A stretch of 64,000 nt of DNA, taken from Paraburkholderia lycopersici (GTDB lineage Bacteria; Pseudomonadota; Gammaproteobacteria; Burkholderiales; Burkholderiaceae). The position numbers and the translations under genes are program-made. Positions 55,638 to 64,000 of the stretch are shown in pieces. Within the stretch, counting starts at the first letter, position 1. The number at the start of each line of letters is the position of its first letter. The stretch lies in NCBI RefSeq assembly GCF_900096975.1, contig NZ_FMYQ01000001.1, positions 124,001 through 188,000 on the forward strand. Direction: 5' to 3'. The notes under the pieces were generated by a model, which was not told where the DNA came from, ran no database searches, and saw nothing but the letters and a program-made list of their open reading frames with translations.

Positions 55638-56867
55638 ATGCAGACGAACCTCGCGGACTTCATTCGCAACACTCCCGACGGCGAAGAAGCCGACGCGATC
55701 CTGCGCAAGTGCGTGCATTGCGGCTTCTGCACCGCGACCTGCCCGACCTATCAACTGCTCGGCGACGAACTGGACGGGCCGCGCGGGCGCATCTATCTCA
55801 TGAAGCAGATGGCGGAAGGCGCGCCGGTCACGAAGAGCACGCTCACGCACCTCGACCGCTGCCTCACCTGCCGCAGTTGCGAAACCACCTGCCCCTCGGG
55901 CGTGCAGTACGGGCGCCTCGTTGAAGTAGGCCGCAAGCATGCCGAACAGATGGTGCGGCGGCCGCTGCGCCAGCGCCTCATGCGCCGCCTGCTGGCAGGG
56001 CTGCTGCCGCGCCGCGCGCTCTTCACGCCGGCCATGCGCCTCGGCCAGCAGGTGCGGCCACTCTTGCCCAGGCGGCTGCGCGACAAGGTGCCGGTGCGCC
56101 AGCGGCCGCTTGCGTGGCCCACCGCGAAGCACGCCCGCAAGATGCTGATGCTGCAAGGCTGCGTGCAGCCTTCGATGATGCCCAACATCAACATCGCCAC
56201 CGCGCGCGTGCTGGACGCGCTCGGCATCGAAACGATCGTGGCATCGCAATCGGGCTGCTGCGGCGCGATCCGCCTCCATATGGGCTATGCCGACGACGCG
56301 CTCGGCGACGTGCGCGCGAACATCGACGCCTGGTGGCCGTACATCGAGCAGGGCGTGGAAGCGATCGTGATGAATGCCTCCGGCTGCGGCGCGACGGTGA
56401 AGGAATATGCACATCTGCTGCGCGACGATCCGGCTTATGTGGAGAAAGCGCGCCGCGTGGTCGAACTCACGCGCGATCTTTCCGAACTGCTCCCGGCCTT
56501 CGAAGAGCAACTCGTGGCGGCCACGCGGCGGCGCGGGATCAAGACGGTCGCCTGGCATCCGCCCTGCACATTGCAGCACGGCCAGCAATTGCGCGGCGGC
56601 GTGGAAAAGCTGCTCACGGCGCTCGGGCTCGACGTGCGCCTGCCCGCCGACAGCCATCTTTGCTGCGGCTCGGCCGGTACCTACTCGATCGTGCAGCCGC
56701 GCCTTTCGTACACGCTGCGCAACCAGAAGGTGGACCGGCTGCAGGCGCTCGAGCCGCAACTGATCGTCTCGGCCAACATAGGCTGCATCACGCACCTGCA
56801 AAGCGGCACGGCAATTCCGGTCACGCACTGGATTGAGCTGGTCGAACATATGCTGGCGGCGAACTGA
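55638..56867 (+). CDS. glcF: Glycolate oxidase iron-sulfur subunit GlcF
   Basis: Electron-transfer subunit of glycolate oxidase. The 409 residues (E. coli 407) have two 4Fe-4S cluster motifs, CVHCGFCTATCP near residue 25 and CLTCRSCETTCP near 75. The two cysteine-rich CCG domains are visible as SGCCGAIRLHMG and LCCGSAGTYSI, with HPPCTLQHGQQ and NIGCITHLQSG. It lies 18 bp after glcE. The next gene, yggS, has its own promoter 65 bp before its start, so the glc unit ends here. Confidence 0.96.
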   Translation: MQTNLADFIRNTPDGEEADAILRKCVHCGFCTATCPTYQLLGDELDGPRGRIYLMKQMAEGAPVTKSTLTHLDRCLTCRSCETTCPSGVQYGRLVEVGRKHAEQMVRRPLRQRLMRRLLAGLLPRRALFTPAMRLGQQVRPLLPRRLRDKVPVRQRPLAWPTAKHARKMLMLQGCVQPSMMPNINIATARVLDALGIETIVASQSGCCGAIRLHMGYADDALGDVRANIDAWWPYIEQGVEAIVMNASGCGATVKEYAHLLRDDPAYVEKARRVVELTRDLSELLPAFEEQLVAATRRRGIKTVAWHPPCTLQHGQQLRGGVEKLLTALGLDVRLPADSHLCCGSAGTYSIVQPRLSYTLRNQKVDRLQALEPQLIVSANIGCITHLQSGTAIPVTHWIELVEHMLAAN

Positions 56868-56967
56868 TGTCGGGAACGGAGCCAGCGTAACGAAACGCCA
56901 GGCGCGCAAACAGTCGGCCATTCGGCATAGGCTTTCCGGCCAGTGTTTTCGCCTCGTGCGCAGTCCG

Positions 56968-56973
56968 TATAAT
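56968..56973 (+). promoter_or_regulatory. -10 box of the yggS-proC unit
   Basis: Perfect TATAAT. At 17 bp upstream only GTTTTC is present, so the -35 is weak. The start point would be near 56980, 60 nt before yggS. Confidence 0.6.
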
Positions 56974-57041
56974 GGCCGTCGTTCTGATTCGTTTTGGACC
57001 CAAAGGCGGCGCGGGCAAATTCGCACGCCCGCTCAAGCACG

Positions 57042-57740
57042 ATGACCGATCTCTCCCACAATCTCGAAGCTGTCCGCGAGCGCATCGCGGCCGCCGCCCG
57101 CAATGCCGGCCGCGACCCGCAAAGCGTGGAGCTGCTCGCGGTTTCCAAAACGTTTCCCGCGCAGGACGTGCGCGCCGCTTACGCCGCCGGCCAGCGCGCG
57201 TTCGGCGAAAACTACGTGCAGGAAGCCGTGGACAAGATCGAAGCGCTCGCCGACCTGCGCGCGAATCTCGAATGGCATTTCATCGGGCCGCTCCAGTCGA
57301 ACAAGACGCGCCCCGTCGCCGAGCGTTTCGACTGGGTCCATTCGGTCGACCGTCTGAAGATTGCCGAGCGCCTTTCGGCGCAGCGTCCGGCCGGCATGGC
57401 GCCGCTCAACGTCTGCCTGCAGGTCAACGTCAGCGGCGAGGCCAGCAAGAGCGGCGTCGCCCCGCAAGAAGCGCGGCAGGTCGCGGGGCAGATCGCCGCC
57501 CTGCCCAATCTGCGGCTGCGCGGGCTCATGTCGATCCCGGAACCGGAATCCACGCTCGAGGCGCAGCGCGCGCCGCACCGGCAATTACGCGAGCTGTTCG
57601 ACGCGCTTCGCGCGCAAGGCCTCGCGCTCGACACGCTCTCCATGGGCATGTCGGCCGACCTCGAAGCCGCGGTGCTCGAAGGCGCGACGATCGTGCGCGT
57701 CGGCACCGCGATTTTCGGCGCGCGCAACTACTCTCACTGA
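57042..57740 (+). CDS. yggS: Pyridoxal phosphate homeostasis protein (YggS/PLPHP)
   Basis: PLP-binding protein without known catalysis that keeps vitamin B6 and amino acid pools balanced. The 232 residues match E. coli YggS (234). The PLP Lys lies in LLAVSKTFPAQDV near residue 37. FGENYVQEAVDK and EWHFIGPLQSNKT follow, with the phosphate-binding end SMGMSADLEAAV and VRVGTAIFGARNY. The ATG at 57042 gives the family start; the frame is open 16 codons upstream but would start before or within the promoter region. The yggS-proC pair, 22 bp apart, is conserved widely. Confidence 0.96.
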   Translation: MTDLSHNLEAVRERIAAAARNAGRDPQSVELLAVSKTFPAQDVRAAYAAGQRAFGENYVQEAVDKIEALADLRANLEWHFIGPLQSNKTRPVAERFDWVHSVDRLKIAERLSAQRPAGMAPLNVCLQVNVSGEASKSGVAPQEARQVAGQIAALPNLRLRGLMSIPEPESTLEAQRAPHRQLRELFDALRAQGLALDTLSMGMSADLEAAVLEGATIVRVGTAIFGARNYSH

Positions 57741-57762
57741 TCCACGAACTCTTCCCAGCACC

Positions 57763-58578
57763 ATGAAAATCGCATTCATCGGCGGCGGCAACATGGCCGC
57801 CGCACTCATCGGCGGCCTGATCCGCAAGGGCGTTCCCGCCGATAACCTCTACGCAATCGATCCGAACGAGGACGCCCGCAAGCGCAGCGCCGAGCAGTTC
57901 GGCGTGTGCACCGGCGCCGCCGCGGACGGCGCGCTCGCGTCGTACGACGCGGTGCTGATCGCGGTGAAACCGCAAATCGCCAAGGCTGTCGCCGAAGGCA
58001 TCGCGCCACATCTCGGCGTCCATCAGGTCGTCATCAGCATCATGGCCGGCATTCGCATCGACGACCTGTCGCGCTGGCTGAACGGTCACGCACGCATCGT
58101 GCGCACGATGCCGAACACGCCTGCGCTGATCGGCATGGGCGCGACCGGTCTCGTCGCGAGCGGCGGCGTGGACGCGGCGGGTCGCCAGCTCGCGTCCGAC
58201 GTGCTCGGCGCCGTGGGTCAAACGGTCTGGTTCGACGACGAAGCGAAGATCGACGCCGTCACGGGCATCTCGGGCAGCGGGCCAGCCTATGTGTTCTACT
58301 TCATCGAAGCGCTCGAAGAAGCCGCGCGCCAGCTCGGCATGGACGAGCAGCAAGGCCGCGCGCTAGCCATCGCCACGTTCGCGGGCGCGGCGCAGCTAGC
58401 GTTGCAATCGGACGAGCCGCCCGCCGTGCTGCGCGAGCGCGTGACCTCGAAGGGTGGCACGACGGCCGCGGCGCTGGCGTCGTTCGACGCCTCGGGCGTG
58501 AAGGCCGCCATTGTCAAGGGCGCACTGGCGGCAGATGCACGCGCGAAGGAAATGGGCGAAGAGTTCGGCAAGCAGTAA
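57763..58578 (+). CDS. proC: Pyrroline-5-carboxylate reductase
   Basis: Last step of proline synthesis, NAD(P)H-dependent. The 271 residues (E. coli 269) begin MKIAFIGGGNMAAALIGGL, the dinucleotide loop. VRTMPNTPALIGMGATGL lies near 110, DAVTGISGSGPAYVFYF near 165 and RVTSKGGTTAAAL near the end, the signature of the family. It is in an operon with yggS and ends before a strong bidirectional terminator shared with ubiA. Confidence 0.97.
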   Translation: MKIAFIGGGNMAAALIGGLIRKGVPADNLYAIDPNEDARKRSAEQFGVCTGAAADGALASYDAVLIAVKPQIAKAVAEGIAPHLGVHQVVISIMAGIRIDDLSRWLNGHARIVRTMPNTPALIGMGATGLVASGGVDAAGRQLASDVLGAVGQTVWFDDEAKIDAVTGISGSGPAYVFYFIEALEEAARQLGMDEQQGRALAIATFAGAAQLALQSDEPPAVLRERVTSKGGTTAAALASFDASGVKAAIVKGALAADARAKEMGEEFGKQ

Positions 58579-58631
58579 GGCGGCTTATGCGCGGCGGCTC
58601 GTTCGTCGCCGCGAGCGCCAGCCAGCCATGA

Positions 58632-58668
58632 AAAAAACGCCGGGTACGTTATGCAGCCGGCGTTTTTT
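58632..58668. terminator. Bidirectional terminator between proC and ubiA
   Basis: AAAAAACGCCGG, a 13-nt loop and CCGGCGTTTTTT. Six A-T pairs flank a six-base G+C stem, so it can stop transcription from both convergent genes. Confidence 0.9.
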
Positions 58669-58702
58669 CATCTCGGGCCTCGAAGAAGAAGCGCGAATGC
58701 CC

Positions 58703-59566
58703 TTAGAGGCCCGATACGGCGTAGTGCGCCGCGATCCCCACGAAGAGCACGCCGCCCAGCCAGTTGTTATGGCGGAAAGCCGCGAAACATGGCATGCGCT
58801 CGCGGCCCTTGATAAGCGTGTAGTGGTAAATCGCGCAGCCCGCCGCGGCCGCCCAGCCGAGCCAGTAAAGCCAGCCGAAACCTAGCGTCACGCCCACCCA
58901 CACATAGATGCCGAGCGTAGCCGCATAGCAGAGCATGATCGCGAGTACGTCGTAGCGGCCGAAGGTGAGCGCCGAGGTTCGAATGCCGATCTTGATGTCG
59001 TCGTCGCGATCGACCATCGCGTACTCGGTGTCGTACGCCACCGACCAGAACACGTTAGCGACCAGCATGACCCACGCGAGCAGCGGCACGTGGTCCTGCA
59101 CGGCGGCGAACGCCATCGGAATGCCGAAACCGAATGCGATGCCCAGGTAGGCCTGAGGAATCGCAAAAAAGCGCTTCGTGAACGGGTACGAAGCCGCTAC
59201 GAACAGCGCCACGACCGAGAGCTGCTTCGTGAGCGTGTTGAGCGGCAGGATCAAGAGAAACGAGACGAGCGCGAGACCGGCAGCGATCGCAACCGCTTCC
59301 CAGGCGCGGATGCGACCCGAGGTGATGGGACGCTCGGCCGTGCGCTTCACGTGGCGGTCGAAGTCGCGGTCGGCGTAGTCGTTGATGGCGCAGCCCGCTG
59401 AGCGCATCAGCACCGTGCCGATGGTGAAGATGACCAGCAGCGAGACCGGCGGATGGCCGTCCGAGGCGATCCACAGCGCGTTGAGCGTCGGCCAGAGCAG
59501 CAGCAGGCTGCCGATCGGCTTGTCCATGCGGACTAGCCGCAGATAGAGCGGGAGACGGGCGAACAT
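58703..59566 (-). CDS. ubiA: 4-hydroxybenzoate polyprenyltransferase UbiA
   Basis: Integral membrane prenyltransferase that attaches the polyprenyl chain to 4-hydroxybenzoate in ubiquinone synthesis. The 287 residues (E. coli 290) have about nine membrane helices. The two Asp-rich Mg-diphosphate motifs are [10 protein letters not shown] near residue 70 and [16 protein letters not shown] near 195. The start [19 protein letters not shown] at 59566 is the family N-terminus; further in-frame codons upstream are Arg/Gly rich. The Shine-Dalgarno is weak. No ubiC lies nearby. Confidence 0.96.
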   Translation of the reverse strand: MFARLPLYLRLVRMDKPIGSLLLLWPTLNALWIASDGHPPVSLLVIFTIGTVLMRSAGCAINDYADRDFDRHVKRTAERPITSGRIRAWEAVAIAAGLALVSFLLILPLNTLTKQLSVVALFVAASYPFTKRFFAIPQAYLGIAFGFGIPMAFAAVQDHVPLLAWVMLVANVFWSVAYDTEYAMVDRDDDIKIGIRTSALTFGRYDVLAIMLCYAATLGIYVWVGVTLGFGWLYWLGWAAAAGCAIYHYTLIKGRERMPCFAAFRHNNWLGGVLFVGIAAHYAVSGL

Positions 59567-59679
59567 GATCGGTGCAGGAAAAACGATGCCGCTATTGTAG
59601 GCCAGGGCGCCGCCTCGCCGCCTCCGGCCGCGCCCGCATATCCGTCCCCGCGAGCAGCACGGCGCACGCCGTAAAGACG

Positions 59680-59706
59680 AAGGCCCGCCGGACACCGGCG
59701 GGCCTT
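59680..59706 (-). terminator. Hairpin terminator after dps
   Basis: Perfect 10-bp stem GGCCCGCCGG / CCGGCGGGCC with a 3-nt loop, extended by AA-TT pairs. It lies 50 bp after the dps stop codon and before ubiA. The T tract on the minus strand is only TT-CG-TC-TTT, so it is moderate. Confidence 0.6.
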
Positions 59707-59756
59707 TCATCGCGTTCATCGCGCTCGCGGCAAGGCGCAGGCGCGCCGCGTTCGTA

Positions 59757-60245
59757 TCAAGCCAGCAGCGAGCGCAGCATCCACGCGGTCTTTTCGTGCG
59801 TCTGCATGCGTTGCGTGAGCAGGTCGGCGGTCGGCTCGTCGTTGGCCGCTTCCGTCGCAGGGAAGATCGCGCGCGCCGTGCGCACCACCGCTTCCTGACC
59901 TTCCACCAGCTGGCGGATCATGTCTTCCGCGGCTGGCACGCCGTCGGCTTCGGGAATCGACGAGAGCTTCGCGAATTCCTTGTAGCTGCCCGGCGCGTGG
60001 ACGCCCAGCGCGCGGATGCGTTCGGCGATCGCGTCGACGGCCAGCGCGAGTTCGTTGTATTGCCCCTCGAACATCAGATGGAGCGTGTTGAACATCGGCC
60101 CCGTGACGTTCCAGTGGAAGTTGTGCGTCTTCAGATACAGCGTGTAGGTGTCCGCGAGCAGGCGCGAGAGCCCTTCTGCGATCTTCTTGCGATCCTTGTC
60201 GCTGATGCCGATATTCACGTGCTGTACGGTTGCTTTTTTGGCCAT
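59757..60245 (-). CDS. dps: DNA-binding ferritin-like protein Dps
   Basis: Dodecameric mini-ferritin that oxidises and stores iron with H2O2 and protects DNA. The 162 residues show the ferroxidase-site segments [12 protein letters not shown] near 40-50, [20 protein letters not shown] near 58-78 and the ending [17 protein letters not shown]. The short Lys-containing N-tail (MAKKATVQ) could contribute to DNA contact. AGGAG lies 5 nt before the ATG. It sits in an oxidative-stress block with katA and oxyR, which suggests peroxide control, although I found no clear OxyR box directly upstream. Confidence 0.96.
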   Translation of the reverse strand: MAKKATVQHVNIGISDKDRKKIAEGLSRLLADTYTLYLKTHNFHWNVTGPMFNTLHLMFEGQYNELALAVDAIAERIRALGVHAPGSYKEFAKLSSIPEADGVPAAEDMIRQLVEGQEAVVRTARAIFPATEAANDEPTADLLTQRMQTHEKTAWMLRSLLA

Positions 60246-60403
60246 GACGACTCCTTTTCTAGCAGTGAGACTACGCGTGCGTAACGATCCGGCTTGCGCC
60301 GCGCGCGCCGTTCGGCGCCCGTGCGCGAACGCTCGATCGTCTGTCAGTGTAGCCTGGAAATCCCGACAAGCCGGCTCATCCGGCCCTACTGCGCCGCCCG
60401 CTT

Positions 60404-60592
60404 TCAGTGTCCCGCGAAATGCGCGAGGCCTTGCACGGCGAGCGCCACCAAACCGCTCGCCACGACCGCGAATCCCACCGCGCGCCGAACGAGCTGCGTG
60501 CCTTGCGCGCGCGTGCGAACCATGGCGGCGGCTTCGCCACGCGCCTCGCCTGCGCCCATGGTCTTGAGGGTCATCGTCATCGTTCGGGTCAT
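60404..60592 (-). CDS. Small membrane protein downstream of katA, 62 aa, unknown
   Basis: ORF of 62 residues starting [15 protein letters not shown], with a Glu/Ala/Arg-rich middle (about 12-40) and one C-terminal hydrophobic helix (about 43-58, [19 protein letters not shown]). This is a tail-anchored layout. AGGAG lies about 9 nt before the ATG. It is on the katA strand, 87 bp after the katA stop codon, so it is probably cotranscribed with katA. The frame is open 24 codons further upstream, but those are Arg rich and overlap no ribosome site. Family not recognised. Confidence 0.55.
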   Translation of the reverse strand: MTRTMTMTLKTMGAGEARGEAAAMVRTRAQGTQLVRRAVGFAVVASGLVALAVQGLAHFAGH

Positions 60593-60679
60593 GATCGTGC
60601 TCCTGGCGTCACCTTTGGTCCTGCTTCGGGCGCGGACCGCCATCCGGGCGCGTTGTGACAACACGCCGCGCCCACGTCC

Positions 60680-62128
60680 TTACTTCGCCTGCTCCGCGAG
60701 CTTCGCGATCGCGTCGCTCACGCCTTGCGCATACGCCGGATCGGCGCGGCGGAAGTGCCCGATCTGGCGCTCCACGATTTCCGCGGGCACGCCCGCGATA
60801 TGCCGCGCGATGTTCGCGAAGAGCCGCTCGCGCTGGCCCGCGTTGAACAACCGGAACAACGCGCCCGGCTGGCTGTAGTAATCGTCGTCCTCGCGGTGAT
60901 CGTAGTGATCGACCGCGCCGGCCGCGAGCGGCGGCTCGCCGGCCTGCCGACGCTGCGCGAAGTCGCCGAAGCGGCTCGGCTCGTAGTTCGCGTTGCCGCC
61001 GAGGTTGCCGTCGGTGCGCATCGCGCCGTCGCGATGGAACGAATGGAACGGGCAGCGCGGCGCGTTCACCGGAATCTGGTGATGGTTGACGCCCAGGCGA
61101 TAGCGCTGCGTATCGCCATACGAGAACAGGCGCCCCTGCAACAGACGATCCGGCGAGAAACCGATGCCCGGCACCACGTTCGCAGGCGAGAAAGCGGCCT
61201 GCTCGACATCGGCGAAATAGTTCTCCGGATTGCGATTCAACTCGATCGTGCCCACGTCGATCAACGGGTAATCCTTGTGCGGCCAGACCTTCGTGATGTC
61301 GAAGGGGTTGTACGGCACCTTGGCGGCATCGGCCTCGGGCATCACCTGAATGCGGAAATGCCACTTCGGGAAATTGCCCTTCTCGATCTCGTCATACAGA
61401 TCGCGCTGCGCCGATTCGCGGTCCTGAGCGATCACCTGCGCCGCGTCGGCGTCGCTGTAGTTCTCCACGCCCTGGGCGGACTTGAAGTGGAACTTCACGT
61501 AGAAGCGCTCGCCGTTCGCGTTGATGAACGAGAACGTGTGCGAACCGAAGCCGTGCTGCTGGCGATAGTTCTTCGGAATGCCGCGATCGCTCATGAGGAT
61601 CGTCACCTGATGAAGCGATTCCGGATGGCGCGACCAGAAGTCCCACGCCGCCACGTTGCTGCGCATGTTCGTGCGCGGATCGCGCTTTTGCGTGTGGATG
61701 AAGTCGGGGAACTTGAGCGGATCGCGAATGAAGAACACCGGCGTGTTGTTGCCCACGACGTCCCAGTTGCCCTCTTCCGTGTAGAACTTGATCGAAAAGC
61801 CGCGCACGTCGCGCTCGGCGTCGGCGGCGCCACGTTCGCCCGCCACGGTCGAGAAGCGGATGAAGAGCGGCGTTCGCTTGCCGACCTCGCCGAACACCTT
61901 GGCCTTCGTGAACCGCGAAATGTCGTGCGTGACCTCGAGCGTGCCGAACGCGCCCGAGCCCTTCGCGTGCACGCGGCGCTCGGGAATCACTTCGCGGTCG
62001 AAGTGCGCGAGCTTTTCGAGGAGCCACACGTCCTGCAGCATCACGGGGCCGCGCGGGCCGGCGGTGAGCGAGTTCTGGTTATCGACGACGGGCGCGCCGG
62101 CTGCCGAAGTGAGAGTGCGGTCGGTCAT
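60680..62128 (-). CDS. katA: Monofunctional haem catalase (clade 3, small subunit)
   Basis: Breaks down H2O2 to water and oxygen. The 482 residues match small-subunit clade 3 catalases, with [19 protein letters not shown] holding the distal His54, [14 protein letters not shown] the distal Asn, and [14 protein letters not shown] the proximal haem-ligating Tyr. The NADPH-pocket region ([13 protein letters not shown]) is present. It lies downstream of oxyR on the same strand; the 392-bp gap holds a 36-codon ORF and an A+T-rich dyad that may be the peroxide-responsive promoter. No periplasmic signal peptide is present. The katA symbol follows common Burkholderiaceae usage. Confidence 0.95.
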   Translation of the reverse strand: MTDRTLTSAAGAPVVDNQNSLTAGPRGPVMLQDVWLLEKLAHFDREVIPERRVHAKGSGAFGTLEVTHDISRFTKAKVFGEVGKRTPLFIRFSTVAGERGAADAERDVRGFSIKFYTEEGNWDVVGNNTPVFFIRDPLKFPDFIHTQKRDPRTNMRSNVAAWDFWSRHPESLHQVTILMSDRGIPKNYRQQHGFGSHTFSFINANGERFYVKFHFKSAQGVENYSDADAAQVIAQDRESAQRDLYDEIEKGNFPKWHFRIQVMPEADAAKVPYNPFDITKVWPHKDYPLIDVGTIELNRNPENYFADVEQAAFSPANVVPGIGFSPDRLLQGRLFSYGDTQRYRLGVNHHQIPVNAPRCPFHSFHRDGAMRTDGNLGGNANYEPSRFGDFAQRRQAGEPPLAAGAVDHYDHREDDDYYSQPGALFRLFNAGQRERLFANIARHIAGVPAEIVERQIGHFRRADPAYAQGVSDAIAKLAEQAK

Positions 62129-62193
62129 GCTGGATTCCTTGTGTGCTGGTGAATTCGGAAATGCGGTGAACCTTGCGGCGAGACGGCTGGCCG

Positions 62194-62304
62194 TCAGGCA
62201 GACAGCGCGCGATCGACGAGCAGCGAAAACGCCACACTGCGAAGACCCGAAACGGCGCGGGCAGGTGCGGTGGGCGCGGGGGTGGTCGGGACGTTGGTTT
62301 GCAT
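62194..62304 (-). CDS. 36-aa ORF in the katA leader
   Basis: ATG ORF with a very good Shine-Dalgarno, GGAGGAAGCG immediately before the ATG at 62304. It encodes [20 protein letters not shown] followed by the amphipathic stretch [16 protein letters not shown]. The stop lies 65 bp before the katA ATG, and the ORF starts about 60 nt after the putative katA promoter. It may be a true microprotein or a leader ORF that affects katA translation. Pro/Thr-rich first half, no known family. Confidence 0.55.
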   Translation of the reverse strand: MQTNVPTTPAPTAPARAVSGLRSVAFSLLVDRALSA

Positions 62305-62358
62305 CGCTTCCTCCAGGGGTTTCCGGTTGGGTACGGTTGGAAGAAACTTTATCATTGA

Positions 62359-62400
62359 CTATTGATATAGATAATTTGATTTATTTAATCTATCAAATAG
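62359..62400 (-). promoter_or_regulatory. A+T-rich dyad and promoter upstream of katA (LysR/OxyR-type candidate)
   Basis: An imperfect inverted repeat spans 42 bp, with CTATTGATATAGAT on one side and ATCTATCAAATAG on the other. Its CTAT/ATAG tetramers resemble OxyR half-elements but are not in the canonical 11-bp phasing. Within it, on the minus strand, TTGATA-N17-TATCTA could be the katA promoter. It is among the most A+T-rich stretches in this part of the window. Confidence 0.5.
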
Positions 62401-62520
62401 GCGCAGATTATTGGGGACGCAATCTAAATTGAAAACAGGCAAGCGCAGGCGAACGCCGGGCGAAGGGAGATGCGCGCCGCGCGTACTCACCACGCGCGAC
62501 GCGAGGCACGGCGCAATACG

Positions 62521-63480
62521 TCAGGCCGCCTCGGCAGGCGCCTCGATCTTCTTCACGCCGGGCAGATCGCAGGCGTGAATCGCATCGACGATCGCCTCGA
62601 TCGCGGGCATGCGCGTGAAGCTCTTGCGCCACGCGAGCACCACGCGGCGATCGGGCACCGGCTCGTCGAACGGCACGTACGAAAGCAGCCCCGAATCGAC
62701 GCCGCCCGCGTGCGGCTTCACCTCGGTCACCGACATGCGCGGCAGCACGGTGATGCCCACGCCGCTCGCGACCATATGGCGGATGGTCTCCAGCGACGAC
62801 CCTTCGAAGGTTTTCTGGATGCCGTCGGCGTTCTGCGAGAAGCGCATGAGTTCCGGGCACACGCCCAGCACATGGTCGCGGAAGCAATGGCCACTGCCCA
62901 GCAGCAGCATGGTTTCCTGCTTGAGGTCGTCCGGGTCGATCTTTGCGCGCTTCTCCCACGCGTGGCCCGAGGGCAGCGCCACGACGAACGGCTCATCATA
63001 GAGCGGCCGCATCGTGAGGCCGGTTTCCGGGAACGGCAACGCCATGATCGCCACGTCGATCTCGCCTTGCTTGAGCAGCTCGATCAGCTTGAGCGTGTAG
63101 TTCTCCTGCAGCATGAGCGGCATTTGCGGCACGCGCTTGATCATCTGCTTGACGAGCGTGGGCAGCAAATACGGCCCGATCGTGTAGATCACGCCGAGGC
63201 GCAGCGGCCCCACGAGCGGGTCCTTGCCCTGCTTGGCGATTTCCTTGATGGCGAGCGTCTGCTCGAGCACGCGCTGCGCCTGCGTCACGATCTGCTCACC
63301 GATGGGCGTCACGCTCACCTCGCTCGTGCCGCGCTCGAAAATCTGCACGTTCAGTTCGTCTTCGAGCTTCTTGATCGCGACCGAAAGCGTGGGCTGGCTC
63401 ACGAAGCAGGCTTCCGCGGCCCTTCCGAAGTGGCGCTCGCGGGCGACTGCGACAATGTATTTCAATTCAGTGAGCGTCAT
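62521..63480 (-). CDS. oxyR: Peroxide-sensing LysR-type regulator OxyR
   Basis: H2O2-activated regulator of katA, ahpC, dps and similar genes. The 319 residues have the LysR helix-turn-helix (HFGRAAEACFVSQPTLSVAIKK) and an effector domain with GSGHCFRDHVLGVC. Its two cysteines fall at residues 199 and 208, the same numbers as the redox pair of E. coli OxyR. The ATG at 63480 (MTLTELKYIVAV) was used; a TTG 15 bp upstream is also in frame. No strong Shine-Dalgarno. It follows recG on the same strand (147 bp) and precedes katA, as in other Burkholderiaceae. Confidence 0.97.
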   Translation of the reverse strand: MTLTELKYIVAVARERHFGRAAEACFVSQPTLSVAIKKLEDELNVQIFERGTSEVSVTPIGEQIVTQAQRVLEQTLAIKEIAKQGKDPLVGPLRLGVIYTIGPYLLPTLVKQMIKRVPQMPLMLQENYTLKLIELLKQGEIDVAIMALPFPETGLTMRPLYDEPFVVALPSGHAWEKRAKIDPDDLKQETMLLLGSGHCFRDHVLGVCPELMRFSQNADGIQKTFEGSSLETIRHMVASGVGITVLPRMSVTEVKPHAGGVDSGLLSYVPFDEPVPDRRVVLAWRKSFTRMPAIEAIVDAIHACDLPGVKKIEAPAEAA

Positions 63481-63627
63481 TGGGGGACCAATCAAGAAAG
63501 GTGAATCAATAGTTTGTACTTATACACCTATGGCGGCGATTCGCCAATAATCAACGCCCCTATGCGGGGCGGGATCACGAAAGAGTCGGACGGCGCGGGC
63601 GCGCGCAGGTTCCCCGAACTGGTCGGC

Positions 63628-64000
63628 TTACGCCTTCAGATACTGCTCGCGGGCGCCGAGCCAGCGATTCAGATGCTGCGCGACGACGTGCGGAAACTCG
63701 TGCAGCAGGCGCTCGGCTGCGCCCCGCGCAGGCTCGATCAGCCATTCGTCGTTTTCGAGGCTCGCGAAGCGCAGCATCGCCGCGCCAGATTGACGCGCCC
63801 CGAGAAACTCGCCGGGACCGCGGATTTCGAGGTCCCGGCGCGCGATCTCGAAGCCGTCGGTGGTCTCGCGCATGGTTTGCAGGCGCGCGCGGCCGGTTTG
63901 CGACAGCGGCCCCGTGTAGAGCAGCACGCACACCGAGGCCGCGCTGCCCCGCCCCACGCGCCCGCGCAACTGGTGAAGCTGCGCGAGGCCGAAACGCTCC
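63628..64000 (-). CDS. recG: ATP-dependent DNA helicase RecG, C-terminal part
   Basis: Branch-migration helicase acting on stalled forks and Holliday junctions. Only the last ~123 codons are in the window; the rest lies beyond base 64000. The readable part opens with ERFGLAQLHQLRGRVGRG (helicase motif VI). The family's TNDGF-like TTDGFEIARRDLEIRGPGE and LGARQSGAAMLRFA follow, and it ends in WLGAREQYLKA. Its stop codon lies 147 bp upstream of the oxyR start. Family certain, 5' end not visible. Confidence 0.95.
   Translation of the reverse strand, partial: ERFGLAQLHQLRGRVGRGSAASVCVLLYTGPLSQTGRARLQTMRETTDGFEIARRDLEIRGPGEFLGARQSGAAMLRFASLENDEWLIEPARGAAERLLHEFPHVVAQHLNRWLGAREQYLKA

Noticed and set aside
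52047-57026. 1659-codon minus-strand frame opposite the D-LDH-like, glcD, glcE and glcF genes
   Set aside because: Striking length, but it covers four well-supported plus-strand genes and their gaps and has shadow composition. High GC removes stop codons from this frame.
62359-62400. Canonical OxyR site (ATAG-N7-CTAT-N7-ATAG-N7-CTAT) before katA
   Set aside because: The tetramers are present but the 11-bp phasing is not met, so it was kept only as a low-confidence LysR-type dyad.

Overview
The window is high-GC (about two thirds G+C), densely coded chromosomal DNA whose gene content points to a betaproteobacterium of the family Burkholderiaceae (Burkholderia/Paraburkholderia-like). Supporting signs are hrcA together with RpoH-type promoters on grpE and dnaK, the recG-oxyR-katA block, an AroG-type DAHP synthase beside tldD, and protein sequences that read like that group. 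The genus is an inference. No rRNA, tRNA, insertion sequence, integrase or CRISPR array was seen.

Region 1 (1-8.8 kb) is a stress block on the minus strand: hrcA, hemH, hslR, grpE and the first 572 codons of dnaK. Sigma-32-type promoters stand before grpE and dnaK. nadK and recN run the other way, and hrcA and nadK look leaderless. Region 2 (8.8-20.5 kb) is housekeeping: glnE, a giant YhdP/AsmA-type envelope protein, a Nit amidase, tldD and aroG. The aroG leader carries an unannotated 22-codon peptide with eight consecutive aromatic codons (F-Y-F-Y-F-F-W-Y). It is followed by mutually exclusive antiterminator and terminator hairpins, a textbook ribosome-mediated attenuator and the strongest discovery in the window. 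Nine 23-bp tandem repeats follow aroG.

Region 3 (20.7-49.1 kb) is an exopolysaccharide locus of Wzx/Wzy type related to colanic-acid clusters. Sugar supply is manC, gmd, fcl, galU and a GDP-mannose mannosyl hydrolase. A polyprenyl-phosphate sugar transferase starts the chain. Five glycosyltransferases and two acyltransferases build and decorate the repeat. A flippase, a Wzy-like polymerase, Wza and the tyrosine kinase Wzc handle assembly and export. A secreted glycoside hydrolase and an unknown secreted protein with NPY repeats complete it, and two paralogous GlxA/AraC-type regulators sit in it. The left half alternates strand gene by gene, while manC to fcl forms a conventional operon that ends in a strong terminator before wcaI.

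Region 4 (49.1-58.6 kb) holds flavohaemoglobin hmp with an NsrR-like operator, a PduO-type cobalamin adenosyltransferase, a D-lactate dehydrogenase-like flavoprotein, glcD, glcEF (with its own promoter), yggS and proC. Region 5 (58.6-64 kb) has ubiA and then an oxidative-stress block on the minus strand: recG (C-terminal part), oxyR, an unannotated 36-aa ORF, katA, a 62-aa membrane protein and dps.
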